Shown: positions 1 through 7,462, counted from the first letter of the stretch. The stretch is 12,794 nt of DNA from an uncultured Bacteroidales bacterium (GCA_900319595.1 ONOZ01000214.1:1-12794), one strand, 5' to 3'. Notes: generated from the letters alone by a model not told the origin. Numbers and translations: made by a program.

Positions 1-33
1 GGCAGTTCTCTTCAAGTTTATTTGTATTTACTA

Positions 34-1290
34 TTAGTTAATAACAGCAACTCTATTCAAATAATCTTTGTCAAATGGTTGAACAGTACATCCTTTGTAA
101 TCAATCTTAAGTTTGCTACTATCAACACCTGCATCTATCAAAGCGTTATAAACAGACTCTGCTCTTTGTTGAGAAAGTTCTAAATTTCTCTCTTCAGAAC
201 CAGTATTATTGTCCGCGTATCCGGTGATAGTGTAACTTCTCTTAGACGCCTTTATTATATCAGCCATATACCTAATATTGATCTCGTTCTTATCAGAAAT
301 TTCTGCACTTCCAATAGGGAAGAATATGCTCAAAGTAATATCATCGTTCATTTTGATATTCTGAGCTTCAGCCGCTTTTCTCAATGCCTCTTGCAACTCT
401 CTTTCCTTATCAGAAAGTTGTTGCTTGTATTTTTCTATTTGCTGTTGATACTCAGTATTTTGATCATTAGCATCTTGAAGATCTTTCTCCAAATCAGAAA
501 TTTTGTTATCATACCACTCCTTATCTATAGGAGTATAAACGTTAAAGTCTTTTACTTTATTGAATTTCCAAGTAGCACCTGCTGTGATAGTTAATAAATT
601 TCCAAATATGTGCTTGTTTGGCAATTGGTGTTCTCTATAGTCATTGTGTGCAAGTAATAGAGGTGAAGATATTTGGTCTCTTAGTTCAAGATTTAATGAC
701 CAAGAATCAGATAAACGCAATCTATTTATCACACCTATAGGGAAAATTATTGCCATTCTTTTCGTACCTACTAGATACTCTGGGTCGGTGTAAGTACGAT
801 CTACTTTAGATCTTGAATAACCAGCACCAGCAAAGAAAATTGCATTGTACATTCTGTCTGGTTTATACTGGCAAATCCAGTTTGTTAGGTTAATCATAAG
901 GTCAGCGTGAAGAGACCAATACTTATACTCTGCTTCTACACCAGGCAATCCTTTCCAATCTGCACACCAGTTTGTCAAATGACCAACTAAAGCACCATTA
1001 GTGTATGCACCTCTAACACCAACAATAGGAGTAATCCATTTACCCACTGTGATGTCTATCGGCAAAAACGTGATGTCTTTTCCAAATCCTTGAGGATTAA
1101 TGTCGTGTCCATCATAATTGGAAAGTTTCATTAGATAAAACGTCTGAATACCAACTCCCAGTGAAAGTTCCCAGTTATCAACGAAACGGTTTGTTTCGAA
1201 GTTTCTCCATCTTTGCTTGCCTTCGATCTCTTGAGCAAACATGCTACCTGCGGTCAAGATAAGAGCAAGCGTAATAATTACTTTTTTCAT
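34..1290 (-). CDS. OmpA-family outer-membrane protein with beta-barrel, coiled coil and peptidoglycan-binding domain
   Basis: The 418-residue product starts with a Sec signal peptide (hydrophobic residues 4-18, likely cleavage at FAQ, 18-20). Residues about 25-245 are rich in alternating aromatic and polar residues, as in an outer-membrane beta-barrel. Residues about 256-310 are a charged, Gln/Glu-rich coiled coil. Residues about 315-418 form an OmpA C-terminal domain; D360 in TGYAD, N369 and R376 in LSQQRA match the residues that bind diaminopimelate in peptidoglycan. The family links the outer membrane to the cell wall. The order barrel, coiled coil, OmpA domain resembles the P. gingivalis Omp40/41 (Pgm6/7) type (from memory). 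The ATG is preceded by an AT-rich leader with no Shine-Dalgarno sequence and by a good promoter match at 1350-1380. The next gene upstream on this strand is 253 nt away, so it is probably transcribed alone. The barrel's exact function is not readable from sequence. Confidence 0.9.
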   Translation of the reverse strand: MKKVIITLALILTAGSMFAQEIEGKQRWRNFETNRFVDNWELSLGVGIQTFYLMKLSNYDGHDINPQGFGKDITFLPIDITVGKWITPIVGVRGAYTNGALVGHLTNWCADWKGLPGVEAEYKYWSLHADLMINLTNWICQYKPDRMYNAIFFAGAGYSRSKVDRTYTDPEYLVGTKRMAIIFPIGVINRLRLSDSWSLNLELRDQISSPLLLAHNDYREHQLPNKHIFGNLLTITAGATWKFNKVKDFNVYTPIDKEWYDNKISDLEKDLQDANDQNTEYQQQIEKYKQQLSDKERELQEALRKAAEAQNIKMNDDITLSIFFPIGSAEISDKNEINIRYMADIIKASKRSYTITGYADNNTGSEERNLELSQQRAESVYNALIDAGVDSSKLKIDYKGCTVQPFDKDYLNRVAVIN

Positions 1291-1349
1291 ACTTGTTTAA
1301 ATTTAAATTATTAACTAATTTGTACTGTTTTTTATCACAAATTTGGTTG

Positions 1350-1380
1350 CAAAAATACACATTTTTACCAAACTGACAAA
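1350..1380 (-). promoter_or_regulatory. Bacteroidota-type promoter for the OmpA-family gene
   Basis: Read on the minus strand, TTTG (1380-1377) is followed after 19 nt by TATTTTTG (1357-1350). This is a full match to the Bacteroidota housekeeping promoter (TTTG at -33, about 19 nt, TAnnTTTG at -7). Transcription would begin around 1343, leaving a 5' untranslated leader of about 50 nt before the OmpA-family ATG at 1290. It is the best promoter match seen in the window. Confidence 0.75.
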
Positions 1381-1417
1381 TAAAAAATAGTTTTTTTTTT
1401 ATATTTTTATATTTTTC

Positions 1418-1436
1418 CCGATATTTATCCGATATT
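1418..1436. repeat. Two direct copies of CCGATATT, 11 bp apart
   Basis: The octamer CCGATATT occurs at 1418-1425 and again at 1429-1436, one helical turn apart, in an otherwise A/T-only stretch about 40-60 bp upstream of the OmpA-family promoter. Spacing of one turn suits a regulator or nucleoid protein touching the same DNA face. It may also be chance in low-complexity sequence; no function is claimed. Confidence 0.35.
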
Positions 1437-1543
1437 GAAATGTATGTACATTATATTATTTTTATAGTATTGATGCACTTTAATCTATTATTTCGTAAAA
1501 CATATTATATCATAACGTCGTTTTATCTATTTTTTTTAATTTT

Positions 1544-1963
1544 TCACTTTCGATTCAAGATATAGTGTTGTTTTTTCTTAATTTTTGGATTATTTACTAA
1601 CACCCCCAATGAAAAAAAATCTATACTAATGAAATGTACTTCTATATTCTTTAGTTTTTCCCAAACTTTGAAATTAGTTTTGGTCGAGTGAATATCCTTA
1701 ATAATAACGATAGTATATGGTTTTTGAATTATGTGTATGATATTGCTTATATCTGCCGTAATATCCATTTTATAAACAGCAAAATCCTTTGAAAAATTGA
1801 AAATATTTCTAATTATTTGCTCCGTTTTTGAACTTTTTTTTAAATTTGTACGTTTATTTATATGGTTGTAAAACGAAAAAACAAATGGTGAATGCACCAT
1901 AAATTGATTTTGTGCCTTTAGTAAATAAAGAAGATATTGTTTTAGTTTAAAAATATGATGCAT
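1544..1963 (-). CDS. Internally deleted class I SAM-methyltransferase-like protein
   Basis: This intact 139-residue ORF begins with ATG at 1963. Its ends resemble, from memory, a Bacteroidota class I SAM-dependent methyltransferase family whose members are usually well over 200 residues. At the N-end, residues about 4-35 carry the landmark LLKAQNQ...VHSPFVF. At the C-end, residues about 84-137 carry the hairpin with IIKDIH, KVWEKLKN, SIDFFSLG and KKQHYIL. The middle, where the family has the glycine-rich SAM-binding loop (ExGxxxG-like) and the following strands, is not present; the linker is rich in Lys, Asn and Ile. I infer an in-frame internal deletion and a protein that cannot bind SAM in the usual way. 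It is divergent from lptB, with 53 nt between the starts, and a promoter-like element sits just upstream. It could be a decaying gene or a reduced protein with a new role; the sequence cannot tell which. Confidence 0.6.
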   Translation of the reverse strand: MHHIFKLKQYLLYLLKAQNQFMVHSPFVFSFYNHINKRTNLKKSSKTEQIIRNIFNFSKDFAVYKMDITADISNIIHIIQKPYTIVIIKDIHSTKTNFKVWEKLKNIEVHFISIDFFSLGVLVNNPKIKKKQHYILNRK

Positions 1964-1988
1964 ATCTATGACGTTATATAATAGAATG

Positions 1989-2016
1989 CAAAGATAAACA
2001 AAAAATTGGAAACAAA
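1989..2016 (-). promoter_or_regulatory. Promoter-like element for the methyltransferase-like ORF
   Basis: On the minus strand TATCTTTG (1996-1989) matches the Bacteroidota -7 consensus TAnnTTTG, with TTTG at 2016-2013 only 16 nt upstream, shorter than the usual 19 or so. Transcription would start near 1982, about 20 nt before the ATG at 1963. The -33 part abuts the lptB start codon, so the two divergent genes share this short region. No clear plus-strand match for lptB was seen. Confidence 0.45.
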
Positions 2017-2739
2017 ATGAGGTTATATACCGACAAAGTTGTAAAAATATATAAAAAACGTACGGTTGTAAATGAGGCTTCTATAGAAGTGCAACAAGGA
2101 GAAATAGTAGGTCTTTTGGGTCCTAACGGAGCGGGCAAAACAACTACGTTTTATATGATAGTAGGATTGATAAAACCTTTTTCTGGTAAGGTATTTTTGG
2201 ACGAGGACGAAATAACAGATATGCCAATGTATAAAAGAGCCCAGTATGGTATAGGGTATTTACCTCAAGAAGCCTCCGTTTTTAGAAATTTGAGCGTAGA
2301 GGACAATATTATGTCTATCTTGGAATTTCAAAAACTGAGTAAAGAGGAAAGATTGTCCAAAATGGAAAGTTTATTAGAAGAATTTTCTTTAACAAAAATA
2401 CGCAAGAGCAAAGGTAATCAACTATCTGGAGGCGAAAGACGAAGAACCGAAATAGCAAGAGCATTGGCTTCCGACCCAAAGTTTATACTTTTGGACGAAC
2501 CTTTTGCTGGTGTTGATCCGATTGCAGTGCAGGACATACAATATATAGTAAAGAAATTAAAAGACAAAAATATTGGAGTGCTGATAACCGACCATAACGT
2601 ACATGAAACGTTAGCTATCACCGATAGAGCGTATTTGCTTATAGATGGGCAAGTTTTTAAAAGTGGAACTCCCGAAGAACTTGCGGCGGACGAGCAAGTA
2701 AGGAAAAAATATTTGGGAGATAATTTTTTATTGAGATAA
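2017..2739 (+). CDS. lptB: LPS export ABC transporter ATP-binding protein LptB
   Basis: LptB is the cytoplasmic ATPase of the LptB2FGC transporter, which pulls lipopolysaccharide out of the inner membrane and pushes it along the Lpt bridge to the outer membrane. At 240 residues it has the family's usual length. All ABC motifs are present: Walker A GPNGAGKT (35-42), Q-loop Q84 in GYLPQEAS, signature LSGGE (136-140), Walker B FILLDE ending in catalytic E161, D-loop GVDP (165-168) and switch H193 in ITDHNV. GYLPQEAS, LSGGERRR and FAGVDP are characteristic of LptB rather than other ABC ATPases. The ATG lies in an A-rich context (AACAAAATG) with no Shine-Dalgarno sequence. It is the first gene of a five-gene run; the following ORF begins 6 nt after its stop. 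LptFG and LptC are not in the window. Confidence 0.96.
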   Translation: MRLYTDKVVKIYKKRTVVNEASIEVQQGEIVGLLGPNGAGKTTTFYMIVGLIKPFSGKVFLDEDEITDMPMYKRAQYGIGYLPQEASVFRNLSVEDNIMSILEFQKLSKEERLSKMESLLEEFSLTKIRKSKGNQLSGGERRRTEIARALASDPKFILLDEPFAGVDPIAVQDIQYIVKKLKDKNIGVLITDHNVHETLAITDRAYLLIDGQVFKSGTPEELAADEQVRKKYLGDNFLLR

Positions 2740-2745
2740 TTGCAA

Positions 2746-4062
2746 ATGCTATATATATACGTAGACAAATTGACTAATCGTTTGGGATATACAATAAATT
2801 TGATTTTCAAAGATTTATTGCAAATCGACTATATGGTTACAACTTCTAAGGAGCAGTTTTGTGCATTTGAGGGAGCGAAACTATCTTATAGTGAAAACAT
2901 CATAGATAATGAGATTCACATATATCCTGCTTGTAATATGATGTTTGAAACAAGTATTTTTTCTTTGGAAATAGACTATGTTTTTGAGGACGATATTCCA
3001 AAGATTTTTAGAACCTATGGCGATGGTAACGTATTGGGTTTTGATATTTTTTGTGCTACATTTTATATGGTATCGCGCTATGAAGAATATTTGCCATTTA
3101 TAAGGGATAAACACCTAAGATTCAGTGCCAAGGATTCCATCGCTTATAATAAAGGCTTTTTGGATAAGCCCGTTGTAAATATTTGGGCAGAGTTTTTGAA
3201 GAAGAAAATTGCTATATCCTATCCAAATGTAAGTTTTCATACAAGACAATTTCATTTTATCAATACTATTGACATTGACCAAGCGTATTGCTACAAACAT
3301 AAAGGATTGTACAGAACTCTTGGAGGTTTTGCAAAAAGTATTATGGCGGGTGATTTCAAAGATTGTATAAAAAGATTAAAAGTTTTGTTGAATTTAGAAA
3401 GAGATTCTTACGATTGTTTCGATTACATATTGAATATACAAACTAAATACAAATTGAAAAGCATCTTTTTCTGCCTTTTGGGAATGCGAACGGAATACGA
3501 CAAAAATATTTCTCCATACAATACAACTTTTAGGTTGTTGATAAAGAATTTAAGTGATGTGGCAGAAATTGGAATACACCCTTCGTACTATTCAATAGAA
3601 TATCCGCAAGAGATTGCTTCACAAATAAAACTATTATCTTCATTGATACACAGAAACATATATCATTCGCGTTTTCACTATCTGAGATTTTCTTTGCCAC
3701 AATCTTATGACAATCTGATTAGTAACGAAATAGAGGACGAGTATTCTATGGGATACCCAGATTGTATAGGTTTTCGTGCTGGTATATGTACGCCATACAG
3801 TTTTTATGATTTAGATAAAGATTGTGAAACAAAATTGCGTATTCATCCGTTTATGTTTATGGACGTTGCATTAAAGAATGGTATGAATCTTGCTGTACAT
3901 GAGGCAACGGAAAAGATAAATATGATAATTGATGAGGTCACAAAAGTAAATGGAGAGTTGATAAGTATCTGGCACAATGAATCTTTGTCAAATCAAGGTC
4001 AATGGAAAGGTTGGAGGGAAGTGTATGAAAAGCAATTAAAGTATATTAACGAAAATAAGTAA
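2746..4062 (+). CDS. DUF7033-type polysaccharide deacetylase family protein
   Basis: I recognise this 438-residue protein as the Bacteroidota family annotated as polysaccharide deacetylase with a DUF7033 N-terminal domain (from memory). The N-terminal part includes the landmark GFDIFCATFYMVSRYEEYLP (98-117). The C-terminal half resembles a NodB fold: acidic motif TIDIDQAY (174-181, in the place of the metal-binding TFDD), a His motif GIHPSYYS (276-283), an Arg/Pro motif FRAGICTP (343-350) and a final His motif IWHNES (408-413). NodB-fold enzymes remove N- or O-acetyl groups from glycans using a divalent metal; the substrate here is unknown. No signal peptide or membrane segment is visible, so it is probably cytoplasmic. 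I chose ATG 2746 over the in-frame TTG at 2740, which directly touches the lptB stop. Its place between lptB and hldD suggests a role on an LPS sugar or precursor, which is inference. Confidence 0.82.
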   Translation: MLYIYVDKLTNRLGYTINLIFKDLLQIDYMVTTSKEQFCAFEGAKLSYSENIIDNEIHIYPACNMMFETSIFSLEIDYVFEDDIPKIFRTYGDGNVLGFDIFCATFYMVSRYEEYLPFIRDKHLRFSAKDSIAYNKGFLDKPVVNIWAEFLKKKIAISYPNVSFHTRQFHFINTIDIDQAYCYKHKGLYRTLGGFAKSIMAGDFKDCIKRLKVLLNLERDSYDCFDYILNIQTKYKLKSIFFCLLGMRTEYDKNISPYNTTFRLLIKNLSDVAEIGIHPSYYSIEYPQEIASQIKLLSSLIHRNIYHSRFHYLRFSLPQSYDNLISNEIEDEYSMGYPDCIGFRAGICTPYSFYDLDKDCETKLRIHPFMFMDVALKNGMNLAVHEATEKINMIIDEVTKVNGELISIWHNESLSNQGQWKGWREVYEKQLKYINENK

Positions 4063-4076
4063 AATAAGAAAATAAA

Positions 4077-5042
4077 ATGAAAGTAGTAACAGGAGCCGCA
4101 GGTTTTATTGGTAGTTGTATGGTTGGCAAACTAAATGCAGAAGGGATAGAGAATATTGCTATAGTTGATGATTTTTCCAAAACAGATAGACAAAACAATT
4201 GGATACATAAGAAATATGCACTAAAAATTGATAGAGAGGATTTTATTGGGTGGTTTAAAGATAACGCTAAGCAAGTAGATGGTGTTTTTCACATGGGAGC
4301 AAGGAGTCATACGACAGAATTTGATTGGAATATTTTTTTGAAATTTAATATTAACTATTCAAAAGCCATTTGGAAAATATGTGCTCAGTACGATATTCCT
4401 TTGATTTATGCTTCTTCCGCTGCCACTTATGGCAATGGAGAGTTGGGCTATGATGATAGTTTAGCAAGTATTCCAAATTTGCAGCCCCTTAACCCATACG
4501 GACGCTCAAAACAAGAATTTGATTTGTGGCAACTTTCTCAAGAAAACAAACCTAAATTTTGGGCGGGCTTAAAATTTTTCAATGTTTATGGTCCTAACGA
4601 ATATCATAAGCAAAGAATGGCATCTGTTATTTTACATGCTTTTGAACAAATCAAAGAAAAAGGCAAAGTTGGACTATTTAAATCTTATAAGGACGGATAC
4701 GAAGATGGCAAACAATTAAGAGATTTTGTTTATGTTAAAGATTTGTTGGAGGTGATGTACTTTCTTATGACGAAACAGCCACAAAGTGATATTTATAATG
4801 TTGGTACAGGGCAGGCAAGAAGTTTTTATGATTTGGCGACCAATACTTTTGGGGCTATGAATAAACAACCAAATATTGAGTTTATACCTATGCCCGAGGA
4901 TATTAGAGATAAGTATCAATACTTCACACAAGCAAAGATTGACAAGTTAAGAAAAGTCGGCTATAACAAAACTTTCTATTCTTTGGAGGCAGGTGTAAAG
5001 GATTATGTACAAAACTATTTGATAAACAACCTATATTATTAG
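4077..5042 (+). CDS. hldD: ADP-L-glycero-D-manno-heptose 6-epimerase
   Basis: HldD converts ADP-D-glycero-D-manno-heptose to the L,D form, the last step in making the heptose donor for the LPS inner core. The 321-residue protein is an extended short-chain dehydrogenase with the Rossmann loop TGAAGFIG (5-12; G6, G9, G12), the catalytic set S113/S114 in YASSAATYG and Y141-x3-K145 in NPYGRSK. HldD-specific stretches are GPNEYHKQRMASV (172-184) and RDFVYVKDL (215-223), both close to the E. coli enzyme (310 residues). It is cytoplasmic and needs NADP or NAD. The gene starts with ATG after an A-rich 14-nt gap from the deacetylase-like gene and ends 1 nt before the kdsC start, so the two are probably translationally coupled. 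A GDP-sugar or UDP-sugar epimerase is possible but fits the motifs less well. Confidence 0.92.
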   Translation: MKVVTGAAGFIGSCMVGKLNAEGIENIAIVDDFSKTDRQNNWIHKKYALKIDREDFIGWFKDNAKQVDGVFHMGARSHTTEFDWNIFLKFNINYSKAIWKICAQYDIPLIYASSAATYGNGELGYDDSLASIPNLQPLNPYGRSKQEFDLWQLSQENKPKFWAGLKFFNVYGPNEYHKQRMASVILHAFEQIKEKGKVGLFKSYKDGYEDGKQLRDFVYVKDLLEVMYFLMTKQPQSDIYNVGTGQARSFYDLATNTFGAMNKQPNIEFIPMPEDIRDKYQYFTQAKIDKLRKVGYNKTFYSLEAGVKDYVQNYLINNLYY

Positions 5043-5043
5043 T

Positions 5044-5562
5044 ATGAATTACAAAACAAAACTAAAAGATATAAAAGCCTTTGTTTTCGATTACGATGGT
5101 GTGATGTCGGACGGGGGGATATACCTTGCAAATGAAGAGATAATTATGCGTAGTGGCAATGTAAAAGATGGATATGCAATTCAACACGCAATAAAACAAG
5201 GATTTAAAATAGCAATACTATCAGGTGGTAGTGGCAAAAGTATAGAATCTCGCATGAAAATGCTAGGGGTAAAAGATATTTTTCTTGCTGTAAGTAACAA
5301 AATTGAAGAGTTTAACGTATATATAAAGCAAAACAATTTGAAAAAAGAAAATGTTTTGTTTATGGGCGATGATATTCCTGATTACGATATAATGCTAAAT
5401 GTTGGAGTAGCAACTTGTCCTAAGGATGCAGCATGGGAAATTAAACAAGTTGCAGACTATGTGTCCGATAAGCGAGGCGGTTATGGTTGTGTGAGAGATG
5501 TGATAGAGCAGGTTCTCAAAGCCCATAACCTATGGTTTAACGAAAATTCTAAACAATGGTAG
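5044..5562 (+). CDS. kdsC: 3-deoxy-D-manno-octulosonate 8-phosphate phosphatase
   Basis: KdsC removes the phosphate from Kdo-8-phosphate, giving free Kdo for the LPS inner core. It is a small HAD phosphatase without a large cap domain, active as a tetramer; 172 residues is the normal length. Visible motifs are FDYDGV with nucleophile D16 and acid/base D18, motif II S60 in ILSGG, a motif III lysine at K86, motif IV MGDDIPD (107-113) for Mg2+ binding, and the C-terminal RGGYG (144-148) typical of KdsC. The ATG follows the hldD stop by one base (TAGTATG). The last 7 bases overlap the start of the rlpA-like gene. A related HAD enzyme acting on another nonulosonate is the main alternative, since KdsC-like phosphatases also occur in sialic acid-type pathways, but next to hldD and lptB Kdo is the best reading. 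Confidence 0.93.
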   Translation: MNYKTKLKDIKAFVFDYDGVMSDGGIYLANEEIIMRSGNVKDGYAIQHAIKQGFKIAILSGGSGKSIESRMKMLGVKDIFLAVSNKIEEFNVYIKQNNLKKENVLFMGDDIPDYDIMLNVGVATCPKDAAWEIKQVADYVSDKRGGYGCVRDVIEQVLKAHNLWFNENSKQW

Positions 5563-6290
5563 GAAAAAACACTAATAGGCAAAAAAAATTAGTAATTATA
5601 AGTTTGATTTTCTTCTTATTAAGTCATAACTTGGTATTGTCACAAAACGATAATAGAGTATCTAAATGTAGGGGAACGTATTATCACGATAGGTTTGAAA
5701 ATAGACATACCGCAAGTGGAGACATATTTTCGCAAAAGTTATATACCGCTGCACACAAAACAATACCTTTTCACACTGTAGTTAAGGCAACTAACGTTCG
5801 GACAAAGAAGAGCATTTTAGTTAAAATCAACGACCGATGTGCAAGACATGGAATTTTGGATTTTACTAAAACCGCAGCTAAGGCAGTAAATCTTAATGGT
5901 TCAGAAGCGGTTACAGTAGAGATATTAGGTAAAGACTATAAGGATATTTTGGAACATCAAACTCTACTAATCAAAAGCGGAGTTGTAACAGATTCACTAC
6001 GAACTATAATTTTGGATTCTTTGATTGAAGAGAGAAAAACAGATAGCAATTGTTTATATAACGTAAAATTAGCAGTGGTTGTTGGAGAAATGGAGGCATA
6101 TAATATAATTGAACAATTGGACAGTAAATATAAATTGATTGCAACAACAGAAAGATTCTTTAATGAGAATTTGTTCTGTATCAATATAGGTCCTTTTGTA
6201 ACATTATTGGAAGCCAATGCAGCACTCAACGATTTGAAAAAAAAATATAGGAATGCACACGTACTAAAAAGAAAAAATAATTTAGAATAA
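5556..6290 (+). CDS. RlpA-like septal peptidoglycan protein with DPBB and SPOR-like domains
   Basis: RlpA proteins bind denuded peptidoglycan at division sites, and some act as lytic transglycosylases. This 244-residue protein has a basic N-terminus, a hydrophobic signal segment (about 11-29, likely cleavage at LSQ), and a double-psi beta-barrel domain (about 38-124) with HTASGD (51-56), YTAAHKTIPF (63-72), KINDR (90-94) and ILDFTKTAA (100-108). Residues about 165-238 resemble a SPOR domain, with the signature FCINIGPF (207-214). In most RlpA proteins the residue after TASG is Glu; here it is Asp (D56), while H67 and D93 are kept. There is no lipobox, so unlike E. coli RlpA it appears to be secreted and not lipidated. 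The ATG overlaps the kdsC end by 7 nt (ATGGTAG), which fixes the start and implies coupled translation with the LPS genes. Confidence 0.85.
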   Translation: MVGKNTNRQKKLVIISLIFFLLSHNLVLSQNDNRVSKCRGTYYHDRFENRHTASGDIFSQKLYTAAHKTIPFHTVVKATNVRTKKSILVKINDRCARHGILDFTKTAAKAVNLNGSEAVTVEILGKDYKDILEHQTLLIKSGVVTDSLRTIILDSLIEERKTDSNCLYNVKLAVVVGEMEAYNIIEQLDSKYKLIATTERFFNENLFCINIGPFVTLLEANAALNDLKKKYRNAHVLKRKNNLE

Positions 6291-6396
6291 TTACTAATTA
6301 GTTGATTTTTAATAGATAACAAAGATTACAAGACAGTATTTTTTATTTTTTTTACAAAAAATTGTGAATAAATATCAATTTATGAAAAAAAAACAT

Positions 6397-6404
6397 TACT
6401 TTTG
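6397..6404 (+). promoter_or_regulatory. -7 promoter element upstream of porP
   Basis: TACTTTTG matches the Bacteroidota -7 consensus TAnnTTTG. Transcription would begin near 6411, about 40 nt before the porP ATG at 6452. No TTTG is found at the expected distance upstream (around 6374-6377), so the -33 half is weak or absent. The 161-nt gap after the rlpA-like gene and this element suggest a separate transcript for the T9SS cluster. Confidence 0.5.
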
Positions 6405-6451
6405 CACAATGTATTTTCGAACGAAAATGACTGATAAACAGAAATGATTTT

Positions 6452-7462
6452 ATGAAGAATATAAAAAGTAAATTTTATATAATAATAACTGCATTTGTTG
6501 TGATTTCTGCACTACATTCCTTTGCTTATGCTCAGCAGGAACCTCACTTTACACAATATATGTTCAATAGACTTTCTTACAACCCCGGATATGCAGGAAG
6601 TAACGGTGCAATATGTGTTACTGGATTCTTTAGAGAGCAATGGATGGGACTAAAATTAACGGACAATGGGCAGACTTCTGACGCTTCAAAGGGAGAAACA
6701 ATGAATCTTTCTTTTGATATGCCTGTTAAATTCTTACATGGAGGTATCGGAGCAACAATTATTTCGGACAAAATAGGTTTTTATGAAAATACTTATGTAA
6801 AATTAGATTATGCTTATAGATTTCAACTTCCTACAGGTAATCTTGCAATAGGTATTGAGGCTCAAATGTTCAACGCTTCTTTAAATACAGATAAATTAGT
6901 CGGTGCTGACCAATTTGGAAAGGACGACCAGGTTGGTACAACCAAAGACCCCGTACTTTCAAGTTTGGAAAAAGATGATATGTTGTTTGATGTAGGATTG
7001 GGAGTGTATTATCAAGTACCTGGAAAAGTGTATTTGGGAGCAGCGACTAGTAAGTTATTGCAAACAAAGAGCGAAAAATTAAAATGGAATGATAGAAGAT
7101 TTTATTACATACTTGCAGGCTACGAATGGACTATGCCAGAGTATCCGTCTTGGAGGTTGTTGCCATCGGCGTTATTGAAAACAGATTTTGCTTCTTCCTC
7201 TGCATATCAAGTGGATGTGTCTATGCTTGCAGAATATGAACATAAAATTTGGGGAGGTTTGTCATACAGATTAGATGATGCAATAATGATTTTGGGAGGC
7301 TTTTCTGTAAAGGACTTTAAAGTAGGATTGTCTTATGATATTCCAACTTCAAGGATTTCAACGCAGGGTTCTGGTTCGTTTGAAATCTTTTTGCGTTGGT
7401 GCTTCAAGTTAGCGACTTCACCTAATGCACCTACAATTTATAGAAATACGATTAAAATGTAA
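6452..7462 (+). CDS. porP: Type IX secretion system membrane protein PorP/SprF family
   Basis: PorP is an outer-membrane beta-barrel of the type IX secretion system. The F. johnsoniae relative SprF is needed to secrete the adhesin SprB, and P. gingivalis porP mutants lose gingipain secretion. The 336-residue protein has a signal peptide (hydrophobic 9-25, likely cleavage after AYA at 25-27). Next comes the family's N-terminal signature QQEPHFTQYMFNRLSYNPGYAG (28-49, the NPxYAG motif), then alternating aromatic and polar strands, ending in the strand FEIFLRWCFKL near the C-terminus. The mature protein begins with Gln as in other members. It is first in the porP-gldKLMN order and follows a promoter-like -7 element. 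A 215-nt gap separates it from gldK. Many Bacteroidota carry several PorP/SprF paralogues; position next to gldK supports the core copy. Confidence 0.92.
   Translation: MKNIKSKFYIIITAFVVISALHSFAYAQQEPHFTQYMFNRLSYNPGYAGSNGAICVTGFFREQWMGLKLTDNGQTSDASKGETMNLSFDMPVKFLHGGIGATIISDKIGFYENTYVKLDYAYRFQLPTGNLAIGIEAQMFNASLNTDKLVGADQFGKDDQVGTTKDPVLSSLEKDDMLFDVGLGVYYQVPGKVYLGAATSKLLQTKSEKLKWNDRRFYYILAGYEWTMPEYPSWRLLPSALLKTDFASSSAYQVDVSMLAEYEHKIWGGLSYRLDDAIMILGGFSVKDFKVGLSYDIPTSRISTQGSGSFEIFLRWCFKLATSPNAPTIYRNTIKM

Noticed and set aside
391..594. 67-codon plus-strand ORF within the OmpA-family gene
   Set aside because: It is opposite the coiled coil; its hydrophobic Leu/Ile-rich product is the antisense of Gln/Glu/Lys codons.
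2740..2745. TTG start for the deacetylase-like protein, touching the lptB stop
   Set aside because: ATG 2746 is only two codons later and is the more likely initiator; the choice does not alter any domain.
2418..2810. 130-codon minus-strand ORF opposite the end of lptB
   Set aside because: It overlaps conserved LptB motifs throughout, has no recognisable domain and no promoter-like site.
6293..6302. Perfect palindrome ACTAATTAGT just after the rlpA-like stop
   Set aside because: Ten A/T-rich bases with no loop; likely chance, with no T-tract or repeat elsewhere to support an operator.
6345..6362. Possible terminator hairpin after the rlpA-like gene (7-bp stem of A/T pairs, 4-nt loop)
   Set aside because: The stem is A/T only and arises from neighbouring T and A runs; it would be too weak for intrinsic termination.
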